Below are positions 46,660-57,700 of a stretch of 64,000 bases of DNA, piece by piece. Both the position numbers and the translations under genes were made by a program. The stretch is taken from the NCBI GenBank assembly GCA_025738555.1, contig JAOVFP010000015.1, forward strand, positions 2,232,001-2,296,000. The letters run 5' to 3'. Numbering within the stretch: the first letter of the stretch is position 1; every line of letters starts with the position of its first letter. Under the pieces are notes generated by a model. The model did no database searches. It worked only from the letters and a program-made list of their open reading frames with translations, and was not told where the DNA came from. The DNA is from Cyathus striatus. Its lineage: Eukaryota > Basidiomycota > Agaricomycetes > Agaricales > Nidulariaceae.

Positions 46660-49600
46660 CTATGTAACAGGAGTAGAAGGATTGGGCTTATCGGGATAAC
46701 GAGCGTGAAATTCCTCTATGAGCTCTGTAGCATGTTCTACTTCGGTGGCAGCCAACCAAGTGAGTTCTTCGTCGGTTCCTTCATAACCAGTCCATCGGAC
46801 TAAGTAGCAAAGAGGGCATTTCTTGAACCGGCGATCCAGCTTGGAGTCGCAGATCTCACTGATCTTGAACTCGATATCTCCGTCGATTTCCACAGGGGAG
46901 GCGGAGCTATCTCTCGACCAGGGATAGTGTTTTCAACTGCGGGCTCGAGCATAGAAACATGAAATACGGGGTGTACAGCTTGGAAATTGGAAGGGAGTCT
47001 AAGGGTGTGGGAGTGGGTACCAGTTTCGGCAATGATCTCGAAAGGACCATAATACTTTTCAGCCAATTTCTTGGAAGGGCGAGTGGTGTTAAAGAACTTA
47101 GCACGGACGAAGGCTTTGGTTCCAACTTTGAACTCCGGGGCAGGCAAGCGACGGTTGTCTGCTCCGACCTGATAGCGCTTCTGAGCAAGTGCTATTTCGG
47201 CCTTGAGGTTTTCATGAAGTTCCTGAAGGTCCACGGTGTAGTCTCTAGCATGAACAGAGGTAACGTCACGTTCGGGGTAGACTGTAATCTGTGGGTGATA
47301 ACCCTTATTGGCAAAGAAAGGAGTCGTATTAGTGGTCAAGCTCGGTGTATTGTTATACGTGAACTCAGCGATGGGGAGGAGATCAGCCCAGTTGTCCTGC
47401 TGGTAATTGCAGTAAATGCGGAGGTACTGTTCTAAGACTTGGTTAATGCGTTCAGTTTGTCCATCGCCTTCTGGATGGTATCCGGAGGTAAAGTGTAGGT
47501 TAATGTCGAGAACCTTACCAAGAGACCGGAAGAAGTGGGAGACGAACTCCGAACCACGATCGGAGGTAATGTGGCTGGGAACACCATGCTTAGAGAATAC
47601 GTGCATGACAAAGAGCTTAGCGAGCTGGGCAGAGGTAATGGTGTTATGGCAAGGGATGAAGATAGCTTGCTTGCTAAGACGGTCAACAATAACTAGGATT
47701 GAATTGTACTTATCAAATCCAGAGATGGGAAGTGTTTCAATGAAGTCCATAGAGATAGAGTTCCATGGGCGCTCCGGAATAGGGAGTTGCTTCAAGGTAC
47801 CGTAGGGACGGTGATGCTGTGGTTTAGACCGTAAGCAGATGGTGCAAGACTTACAATAGTCCTTGACATAAGTATGGAGTCCAGGCCAAGTATATTCCCG
47901 TCGAATATTATCCAAAGTCTTGTTCTGACCAGGATGTCCGGCGAGTAAATGATCATGTTTGTACTGGACAACGCGAAGGCGGAGAGAATCGTCATCTGGA
48001 ACATAAATCCGGTTGTCGAGGCGGAGTAAGCCATCTGGACCGACAGACCAACGATTGGTAGGATTGCGAAGGTGGATGGATGCGACAGTGTCTAGGGGTT
48101 GGGCAGTGAGGATGTCGCGGTGGAGTTGCTCAACATCCATGATGATGCTGGCACGGAGAACAGGATGAAGGAGTGTGGTGGCACGGATAGAGGCAATGAG
48201 CTGTTCTTGGGTAAAAACAGGGCGAAAATTGTGTGGATTGACTTTGGCATAGTCGTTATTCCCCCCTTTAGGGTAGACGTCCCATCGTCTAGTTAAAGTG
48301 TCAGGTTTCGCACCAAGTTTCCCTGGGCGGAAACGAATAACCAGATTGAACTGAGACAGGTACTCTGACCAACGAGCCTGACGGCGAGTGAGAATCTTGG
48401 TGGTAGAGAAATACTCTAAGTTTTTATGGTCAGTAACCACATCAACCGGAGTACCAGAACCTTCCAAGTAGTGTCGCCAGACACGAAAAGCTTCAAAAAT
48501 AGCCAGGAGTTCCTTGTCGTGGGTGTCGTAATTCAGTTCAGGAGCAGTGAAGGTACGGGAATGGAACGCAATAGGGTGAATATCGCCATCATCAGCGACA
48601 ATAGAGAGGATTGCTCCGAGGGCATAGTCGGAGGCGTCAGTCTCTACAATGATCTGGGCATCAGGGACCCAATGAGTGAGTACAGGGGCTGTAGTGAAGG
48701 CGTCCTTAAGTTTCTCGAACGCCGAACGGCAAGCCGGAGAAAAGTCCCACTTCAAGCCCTTGCGGGTAAGACGAGTGAGAGGCACTACAATGTCGGAGTA
48801 GTGCTGGATAAAGCGCCTATAGAAGTTGGCAAACCCAAGGAAAGACTGAACGTCTTTAACCTTCTTAGGTTCGGGCCAATCCCTAATGGTTTGGACTTTA
48901 TCCTGGGACATAGTGAGGCCGCCCGGAGAAAGGACGTAACCTAAGTACTCAACAGATTCAGTGTGGAATTCACACTTGTCCGCCCGGGCATAGAGCCCAT
49001 GTTGGCGTAAACGCTTGAGGACTTCTTTAACGTGCCGTTTGTGCTCCTCGAGACTATCGGAGTAGATTAGTATATCGTCGAGGTAGACTGTAACGCACAC
49101 ATCGAGCATGTCCTTGAAGATGTCGTTCATGAAACGTTGGAAAGCCGCAGGTGCATTGGTGAGTCCAAACGGCATAACTAGCCATTCAAACGAGCCATAG
49201 CGAGTGTGAAAAGCGGTCTTCCACTCATCTCCATCAGCGATGCGGACTAAGTGGTAAGCGTGGCGGAGATCGATCTTGGTGTAGATTCTAGCCTTGCGAG
49301 GAGAGTCAAGGAGGTCGGAAATAAGGGGAAGGGGATATCGATCCTTTTTGGAGATTGCATTAAGCCCACGGAAATCAACACAGAGTCGAAGGGATCCATC
49401 TTTCTTCCGGACAAAGAGCACTGGTGCTCCGTGTGGAGAACGAGAAGGACAGATGAAGCCAATCCGGAGATGTTCGTTGATGAACTCTCGTAGAGAGGCC
49501 AACTCGGACTGCGAGAGTGAATATACAGTACCGACTGGAGGAGACGTACCTTCCTCCAAGTTGATCCGGAGATCGTAAGGGCGATGCGGAGCAAGAGTGT

Positions 49601-50381
49601 CTGCTCGTGTTTTGCTGAAGACGTCAGCGAACTCGTGGTATTCCGGAGGAATACTAGAAAGGTCCACAGCTTCTGCAGCCATGGCAGCGGCAGAAGCTGA
49701 AACTACGGCACCGACTTGTATCCTAAACATCTGCGAGCCTGCGAGCTTACTAGCCCGGAGAAAAGCTGCAGCGTTAATGAGCGAGATACTAGGAGGTGGA
49801 CTATTGTCCGACGGAGGAACAGAAGACGAAGCTGGTGATGGAGGGGTTTGCAAGGAGGCAGATGCCTTCAGTGCAGGTGTTGACAAAGACGGAGAAGATT
49901 CTCCTAGGACTGGGGTTTGGAAGCCAAGTATACGTCTCTCAGTCCAGTCAATCAACGGATTGTGTTGGGAGAGCCAGTTAAATCCTAATACCACGGAGCA
50001 GGAAGAATCGAGCGGAGTTACATAGAATGAAATATCCATGCATTCACCAGTAGGAAACGTTACAGATAATAATATACTCTCTGTAAGTATGGAGTTAGAG
50101 GTACCGTCAAATAGTTTCAGTGCAATGGGAGGGACCGGAGTTGTGGGGAGGTTGTGCTCCCTCACAAACGACGAGTCAGCAAAACAATGGGTTGAACCAG
50201 AATCGATGAGCGAAAGGAAGGAAAGAGGCATATCCGGCGCAGCTGGAGAAAATGAAGTCAAAGGAATATTTACAGCTTGGGGATCATAAAGAGCGGATGC
50301 GTTTAGTCTTATCTCCTTAGGTGCACAGGAGAGATTAATGCGGCCCTCAGCCTGTGCGGAGTCACTGGAGCTGTGCTCTAT
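46660..50381 (-). pseudogene. pol: gypsy pol: protease, RT, RNase H, integrase, frameshifted chromodomain
   Basis: The frame is open from the gag stop region (50381) to 46800. Protease LSLIDSGSTHCFADSSFV; reverse transcriptase VLFVRKKDGSLRLCVDFRGL and YLDDILIYSDSLEEHKRH (about 49075); RNase H IVETDASDYALGAILSI; integrase zinc finger HDHLLAGHPGQ...CKSCTICLRSKP and catalytic segments SMDFIETL, TSDRGSEF, GDGQTERINQVLEQYL. After EIAPPPL the frame is lost by one base near 46898 and the chromodomain continues in the next frame (VEIDGDIEFKISEIC, LVRWTGYEGTDEELTWL) to a stop at 46660. Chromodomain-bearing integrase places it among the chromoviruses. The enzymatic core is otherwise intact. Confidence 0.92.
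48255..48270 (-). other. second polypurine tract inside pol
   Basis: Minus strand TAAAGGGGGGAATAAC shares AAGGGGGGAATA with the tract next to the 3' LTR. It encodes part of YPKGGNNDYAK between RNase H and integrase. It could act as a central plus-strand primer or simply reflect the protein sequence. Confidence 0.4.
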
Positions 50382-52191
50382 TTTTTCGAACTCTCAGCCG
50401 AGTTCGCCGAGGGAGTTGCCTCGGTAGAGGTGGCAGTGGCCGCACGGGCTTTGGCGGCAGAGGCTGCCTTTCGACAGTCCTTGGCCTGATGACCGGCGTT
50501 GCCACAGAATAGGCAAAGCTTCTGGTCCAGGCGACGTTTACGTTCCTCCGGGGTGAGTTTCCCGTCAGAACCAAGCTTCCCAGTCAAGTCTGGCGCCTTG
50601 GACTGGTTCTGCTTTTGCTTGTTCTTGGGTTTCCCTGAGGACGAAGCGGAGGTAGAAGAGGCGGAGGAGGAGGTAGAGGAGGATGGAGTCTTGGAGGAGG
50701 AGGAAGAATTCGAAGTTGACTTCGAATTCTGATTGCCCTTGGGCTTCTCCGAAGACTTGGCAGCAGATTTGCTGCGCTTCTCCTCAATGTTGCGCTCGGT
50801 GTTGCGCTCCCAATGCCTCTGATCGTAGCCCTGGGCTACCTTCTTAGTCCCGGCAAGGGTGGTAGGCCGGCCTTGCTCTCAATGAGAGAGAGCGTCCTTC
50901 AGACGAGGACAAAGGCCACGGTAGTATGCCGAGTTGAGGGCAGCATCGTCCCAAGGCAAGAGGGCTGCATACTCATTAAACTTGATCTCGTATGTAGTGA
51001 GACGCTGGTTATCCTCCATGTGGAGGGAGAATATGCGGATTTCAGCCTCACCAACAGGGTTGGTATGGCCGAAATGAGTACGGAGGAGCTGAATGAAGTA
51101 GCCCCATGAATCCATCCACGGCTCGTATGCATCATCATCGAGATGAGTGGCAAACAGATTGCTTGCTGAACCACGGAGGAAAGTCAACGCGTAGTTGACT
51201 TTAGATGCGTCGTCTGGGTACAACTGGGGGTTGTTCCGGAACACCAAGCGGACTTGCGTAATGAAAGGCTCCAGCTTAAGCGTGTTGGAGCCGTCGAAGT
51301 TGTCCAGCTGGTTAACCTTCTTCTCCCGAACGGGAGGAGGAGGTGGTGGAGGTGGTGGTGGCGGGGCAAAATAACCCGCCACAGAGGCCACCATTTCCAG
51401 GATTTCATCCCGGGTGAAATTGTAGTGGGGTCTTGCAGTTGGGCGACGAGGGTCGTGGTAGGGGCCCCTGGAGGGAGGCCTTGAAGGAGGTTCCGAGGGA
51501 GAATTGGAGGGGGGATTAGAGGGAGGACCTCCGGGGTCATTTGGTCCGCCAGGACCATTGCCACCAGCACCTGCCTGCTCATCATCATCCCCTTGATCAT
51601 CATCTCCTTGATCATCATCTCCGGAACCGTTACCATCATCTCCGGAGCCGTTACCATCATCTCTGGAGTCATCACCATCATCTCCAGCATCGTCTGGAGG
51701 TGCGCCATTTCCAACTCCGGCAGAATTGCCAGCGGAGGAAGGTGGTAGTGGAGGAAGTCCTCCACTGCCTGAAGCTACAGGCTGTTGGGCGGGTGGTGAA
51801 TGGGCTGTGGGTGTTTGCTGCTGGCGTGCAGCTACACCTTCCGGAGGTAGTTGAGTATCTACTGGTTCTATGGATGCAGTGGGGGTAAGGGTGGGGTCGT
51901 AAGGAACGCTCAATGGAATTGGGCGTGGAGCGTGCAATTGATTGCTGTGAACCGGCTGAAGTTCACGAGCTGCACGGTGAGTGGAGGTAATTCCTCCAGA
52001 GACGAGAGCACTAGCTGAGGGTGGGGCGTTCCGCCGAGAGAGAGGCGGAGCAGAGTCAACATGACGAGGCGTGCTGGCGTTGTTATGTTCACGGGCTTGC
52101 TGAGCAGCTAGACGATTGCTACGGCGCACATCGTTTTGCTGCTGTTCATGGCTCCTAGCATGTGCAGTCTGAGTCTGCGTGCGGGTGGCCA
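50378..52191 (-). pseudogene. gag: gypsy gag with CCHC zinc knuckle, split by one TGA
   Basis: Start MATRTQTQTAHARSHEQQQN at 52191. Pro/Ala/Asp-rich N-terminal half, with a run of Pro before KVNQLDNFDGSNTLKLEPFI, then the retrotransposon gag domain (VRLVFRNNPQLYPDDASKVN, ATHLDDDAYEPWMDSWG). An in-frame TGA at 50881-50879 interrupts ...KDALSH; the frame then continues through RPTTLAGTKKVAQGYDQ and a Ser/Lys-rich linker to the zinc knuckle CLFCGNAGHQAKDC (about 50500), stopping at 50380-50378 (TAG). The TGA most likely replaced an Arg codon. Confidence 0.88.
50381..50386 (-). promoter_or_regulatory. candidate -1 ribosomal frameshift site between gag and pol
   Basis: Six A residues (minus strand) directly precede the gag stop TAG. 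Pol is in the -1 frame and is open from this point (IEHSSSDSAQAEGRINLS) to the protease. A slip of one base back on the A run would fuse gag to pol without any other change. Confidence 0.5.
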
Positions 52192-52234
52192 TGAGGGATA
52201 GAAAAGCGTTATGGGAAGAGGAATCCAAGGTGGT

Positions 52235-52246
52235 AGTTTCGTATAC
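52235..52246 (-). other. gypsy primer-binding region, complementary to its own transcript start
   Basis: Directly inside the 5' LTR the element reads GT then ATACGAAACT, with no TGG as expected for tRNA 3'-end priming. Its complement AGTTTCGTAT occurs in the LTR at 52509-52500, 35 bases downstream of TATTTAAG (52544-52537). That fits Tf1/sushi-style self-priming. Confidence 0.5.
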
Positions 52247-52909
52247 TGTCACGACCGTGCCCCTAGCCTGACTTGGCGGTGGAGTACGAGAGAGTGACTG
52301 CGGAGAAGCGAGGGGTGAGTGTAAGACGAAAACGGAGAACGACAACTCAGGGGGTAGGACTTCGGCTTCAGCTTATGTGCTGCGCCCCTGGGATTCCCGG
52401 TCCTGGATTTCGGAGTAAGGGCAAGCCCTTCGGAGAAGACGAGAGACGGAGGACGAGAGATGTAACTCAAGTCAGACGAAAGGGTGAGGACGTAGTTCAA
52501 TACGAAACTGAAGACTAAAGTACAAATCGAGTACTACTTAAATACTGGAGACTCAGAGTAAGTAAAGGCCGCTGGCCTTGGCCAGCGGAGAAGTACGGTC
52601 AGGGTAGGCGTACGTAGAATGAAGACTATAACTAATTAAACATAATAAAACGTGTCGGAGAAGTGAGCGCGTATGGCGGTGTAAAGTAAAGCTGATAGTG
52701 GCGCACTTAAGAATGATAAGTGACTCACTATGAGATGTATACTACATTACTGAGGGGATAGCTCAGTAGAACGGAAGAAAGGAAGCGAGAGTAATCTATG
52801 TACAGTAATCAATAAGTAATATTAAGAGCGTAATCAAAGTCCGGAGTAAACAAAGGAAAAGGCGGAGTAAAGCATAGGAGTCCGGAGGTAGGCGATACGG
52901 GATATGACA
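52247..52909 (-). repeat. gypsy element 5' LTR (promoter LTR)
   Basis: 663 bp, followed on its right by target duplication ATCTC. A TATTTAAG at 52544-52537 is the best TATA candidate for gag-pol transcription. Confidence 0.95.
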
Positions 52910-54122
52910 ATCTCAATGATAGAATCAATTTGAGAAACATGCCGAATGGAAGAAGCTGAAATTTCGCAGAGAAAAGCAGCCGCTGGTATATGCACATATT
53001 GCGGCAAGCCAATGTGAGCTCCAGGTCCAAATATTCCATGAAAATGCTGGTGTCCAGGTCATATTTTGTTTATAGATGTCACCCAGTTGTGTTTTCTGCC
53101 TTTCCCAGCACCTTTCTCATACACTGTGATAACTGAAATGAATTTCGAGACATGAGTGCATATACAAACTGAGGAGTAATATTATACTTGCCTTTCCCTA
53201 GTAATAGTTGCACTTTCACAATAACTACTCCAAATGATATGTTGCTCAGTGGAGCCAAAATACTAATTCTTGTGGTTGCAAATAGTTCCAAAGGGATTAA
53301 TAATGAAAATTCTTGTTGACATTGCTGGATTACTCTTCCAGCAATTCCTTCAGCAGCAAGTCATGCATTAGCACTATTTCCTGCCTTCCGTTCCTTTCCT
53401 TTGTCCACAGCATTGCTATATGAAGAGTTTATAGTGTGCCGTATCTTGCAATTTAGTCCTGTGGGATGGAATTGGAAATGTATTAAGAATCGAGATTGAG
53501 TGAGAGGGTGCATCATGCACGAATCTCTCCAATGGTGATTTTAGCTTGAAGCAGTGTCCCGAGACAGCAGGTAATAATACTTGTACAAGGCCTATAGGTG
53601 AGAGCATTGATGCAGGAACCAATATAGCACTTAAATTTCTGCATAAGAGTCTTGTCTGTTGGACAAGCCCATCTGATATAATATCAGGAACTTCTTTATC
53701 AATTTTTCCAGTTCCAGTCCACTCTGTGAGTAATCTACTTTCAGAAAGTGTACTCGACATATATATCCTGTAAAAATTCCTGTTTCTGATAGATTAGTTA
53801 GAATTATGTATAGAAAATGCATAGAAGACAACGATCATGAACTGAATATGAACCAATAAGAAAATGTGTAGTTGCAAGTGCTTAATTTGAGACTCAATGA
53901 AGCACACTTTTCATTCTAACTATGAGATTTATATGCAAGAGTGAAAACAAGTTCCAATATGACACAAGACAGACTGAGATATAGGTAAAATCGCAGTGAA
54001 CATTTGTAGATGTTCGCTGAGAGATAAACTAGGGTGAAAAGAACAATAAATCAAAATTGCTAGCGGAAAATACTTCCCTGTAGTCTTATGCTATGCTATT
54101 CTTGAAGCAACATTGAGGAGAG
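52910..54122 (-). pseudogene. remains of a host gene interrupted by the gypsy element
   Basis: Minus-strand frames look partly coding: SESRLLTEWTGTGKIDKEVP with RFVHDA (53416-53760); then ISILAPLSNISFGVVIVKVQ (about 53200); then GIFGPGAHIGLPQYVHIPAA, FLCEISASSIRHVSQIDSII and E, ending exactly at the gypsy insertion site. The same frame resumes across the insertion at 43940 (MHSNVFTKTYVGIFEQKHLV) to a TAA at 43824. I do not recognise the family, and exon joins further upstream do not all keep frame, so it may have been decaying before the insertion. The copia element cuts off its upstream side. Confidence 0.4.
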
Positions 54123-54484
54123 TGTTGATATGAAATGGACTTAATGTTCGTATCACCGTAAGTGCACATATGCATGTGTCCCCTTTCTCCCTTTTACCTA
54201 ACCTTTCATACCTTTCTACTTACTTACACGTTCTCTTTATATCTTTATACTATGGCCACTTGTAGATACATATAAATACCTACCAGTAGATACACATATA
54301 CCTCAGTCATTATACCATACAATAACACTGAGGTAAGACTCTTAGTATACTTTCTACTTATATCCAGGTACTGATATCACACGTAGATTAGAACACTTAC
54401 AGCGGGTATAGGTACAGTCGTTATACCATACAATAACACTGAGATTAGAACACTTACAGCGGGTATAGGATATTCCTTTCTACA
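54123..54484 (+). repeat. copia 5' LTR
   Basis: 362 bp. Contains internal short repeats (TTATACCATACAATAACACT twice; GATTAGAACACTTACAGCGG twice). Confidence 0.95.
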
Positions 54485-54497
54485 GGTTATGGGCCTA
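54485..54497 (+). other. copia primer-binding site for half initiator tRNA
   Basis: GGTTATGGGCCTA directly abuts the 5' LTR. It is complementary to the anticodon arm of initiator methionine tRNA (GGCCCATAACC), as in Drosophila copia, where a cleaved half tRNA primes reverse transcription. Confidence 0.7.
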
Positions 54498-54791
54498 TTG
54501 CCACACTAGGCGATAGAATCAGGAATACCCCATACTCAATAAACGTGATCGTTCTCCGACACGTGTCGGCAATTTTATCAACGTGTCATCAACGCGTTCT
54601 TACAACCTCTTTGTCTTGCCCATATGGCCATCCACCAATCACCAGCCACCCGGGCTCGGTCTCTTCTTCACCGTCTTACTATTTACATCCTTTCTTTCGG
54701 TATCCTTGGATCATTCTTTATCCCCCACCGTTTTTTCTGTCTGCTCACCCCTGTTTGCGCTCTTCAAATCCTTCGCATCCTACAGTTCATT

Positions 54792-57700
54792 ATGACGAAA
54801 ACAGAAGAGACTAAACCAGTCAATCCACTCGACTCTACCAACCCTTCCATCAGTCACTTATCCATGCCTCATCGATTCGATGGCCCGAAACTCTCTCTTG
54901 CTCAAAGCAATTACCACCAATGGGCGTACTCAATGAACATGTGTCTTATGTCCAATGGCATCCACAGCTACGTCTTAGGCAAAGTTCCTCGTCCAGGCGA
55001 TGATGAACCACGTGCCCAACGCAACTGGGATTCCAACGATGCTGCTGCTAAATCTCTCATAGGTGGATCCATCGAAGTCTCTGAGCAGAAGTTCATCAAT
55101 CTTCTCAAACCGTCCCAGCACATCTGGAATACCCTCGTCAAGCGCCACACCAACGAGGGCCCTCTTCGTCAAGCTCAACTTTTCCTTCAGGCATTATCTA
55201 TTCGTGCTCACAAAGGAACCTCTCTTGTTAGCATTTTGGAGACGATTGACGATCTCATCGGACGTGCATGGGAGATGGGAGAAATGACTGCGGACCTCTT
55301 TAAGTGTATTACATTCCTCATAGCCCTAGGAACTGACTTCTCGTATATTTGTTCCATGATCACTCATGACATCGGCAAACGCACGAAAACGGAACCCTAC
55401 ACCATGGACAACCTTTGAGCATATATCAATGAGGAACAACGCCATCTTGACCATGATAGCAATCCCCTTCCCTCTCAGTCCTCATCCCTCTCTTTTTCTA
55501 ATCCTCCTGCCACTGCTCTCGTGTCCCAACCCGTCAAACAACGTTTGCAGTGCTCCAACTGCAAACGTCTCGGACATGAAGCCAAGTACTGTATCTCCCC
55601 TAACGGTGGCATGGCAGGAAAATCACTCGAGGAATCAAAGACTCAGCGACGCCTAGATCGTGATGTTAATCATACAGGGACTAAGAACACATCTCATTCT
55701 CAGGTGCAGATCAAAGGCGCGGATGGCAAAATTTACCTTGTCGAAGCATCCACCCCCCCCTCTAGCATCTCACAGACAACTCCTGGTGAATTCACAGGTC
55801 TTGCCTCTATCATGCCAGAGCAATTCCAGATTGAGAACCCCACTTCTGACTTCCACATCTGGGTCGCACTCAGTGAGGAGGAGGATTACACTACTATCGA
55901 CTGGACCAAGCACACCGTTACTGACGACCCATCTGTGTTAATCGCCCCAGTCTCCACTAAGTCCGAATTTGCACCCCCTATCAGCTTCGACACCACTCCT
56001 TTTCTTTTAGATAGTGGTGCTAGTGTTCATATTTCACCTGATCTCACCGACTTTACTACATTTACCCCTATTACTCCATGAACTGTGAAAGGTCTTGGTG
56101 GCTCTGCTATCTATGCAACTGGCATGGGGGATATTCAACTCTTAGTATCTGACAATAGTTCTATTATGCTGCGGAACGCTCTTTACATTCCAAGATCCAC
56201 TGTACGCCTACTCTCTGTTAGTGGAATTGCGATCGACAATATGCTCGCCACCACATTCAATAGTACTGGCTGCTTGATTATGCATGAACCATCTGGTACC
56301 ATCATTGCCTGAGGATCCATCAACCTCCAAACACGACTCTATGCGCTCATGAATCATGTCAACATTACCACCCAACATGCTTATCCTGCCAACTACTTAC
56401 CAGATCTTGCAACCTGGCATCGTCGCCTTGGACATGCTAACTACCAAGCCGTTCAGGAAATGGCACGGACTGGCATGATCAAAGGTATGCCCCCTAAACT
56501 TCCCTCTTCCGTACCAAAATGTGATGCCTGTATTCTTGGAAAACAGACTCGCTCACCAGTACCTAAGAAGAGGGTTGAGGGAGAGGGGCATAGAGCTACC
56601 AGGAGGCTAGAGAAAGTTTGGGTCGATCTTAGTGGTCCAATAAATATAAAATCTCGTACAGGCAATTACTACGTTATGAATATTGTTGATGATTTTTCAT
56701 CAATGGCGTGGACTGTTCCCTTGGCAGATAAAGGACAAGCTTATGATCAACTAGTCGCTTGGCAGATAGCTCGAGAAGTGGAAACAGGTTTGAAGGTTGC
56801 AAAATATAGAACGGATGGCGGTGAATTAGATTCACACAAGATGCGAGATTGGCTTGCTACAAGGGGGACACAACATGAACTCACCGCTCCATATACATCA
56901 TCTCATATTGGTCGTGTCGAATGCATGCATCGCACACTTATGGGCAAGGCACACACAATGCGTATTTATGCACAATGCCCAACATACCTATGGGATGAAT
57001 TTTATCTAACGGCTACGCATCTGAGCAATAGGACAATTACTCGTTCTTTAAATGGTGTTACTCCTTGGGAAGCTTGGCATGGTCGTACCCCAGACTATTC
57101 ATACATGCGGGAAATTGGATGTAAAGTATTTGTGTTTATTCAAAATGAACATAATTCAAAAGTTTATGATTGATCTATTGAATGCATTCTCCTCGGCTAT
57201 GAACCTAACGCTAAGGCATACAGATGTTACCACAGATTGACACACCGTGTTATTACATCATACCACGTTCGTTTCCTGGAGTCCCATGAAGGACACTTAC
57301 CACCAACCTCTGAAGAACCCGTTGATACTGGACCACAGCCAGACACTATACAAAATATCATTTCTAGGGCTTCACCTACTCCGGAATCGACTTATGATCA
57401 TGAACATGGAGATGTCCTCCCTTCAAATATATCTGATCCATTACCTCGACCCTTATCTCCGATATTGCCGATCGCCCTCAATGGCGATCAACTGGTGACA
57501 GTTCCTGTCGAAGATAATGCTAATCATCCAACAACACCAGATCTTGCCATACCACCTAATGCAATGCCTGACAATCCACCCCGACGTTCCACCCGACTAG
57601 AACTCAAAGCAAACACACCACCCACCACCACTACACATACCGAACGAGCAGTAGCAGAGTCCAGGGAAAGTGGAGCACGAGTTCAACAATCTAGACAAGA

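Larger units (their letters stand above)
43941..52909 (-). mobile_element. complete Ty3/gypsy chromovirus (LTR retrotransposon), 8,969 bp
   Basis: Two 663-bp LTRs (43941-44603 and 52247-52909, TGTCACGACC...GATATGACA) differ at only about 7 positions, and the element is flanked by a 5-bp target duplication ATCTC (43936-43940, 52910-52914). Transcription runs on the minus strand: gag, then protease, reverse transcriptase, RNase H, integrase and a chromodomain. The polypurine tract AAGGGGGGAATA (minus strand, ending near 44606) abuts the 3' LTR. Defects are a TGA inside gag and a frameshift before the chromodomain. It also carries an extra gene on the opposite strand (44788-46335). The high LTR identity marks a young insertion. 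Confidence 0.95.
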
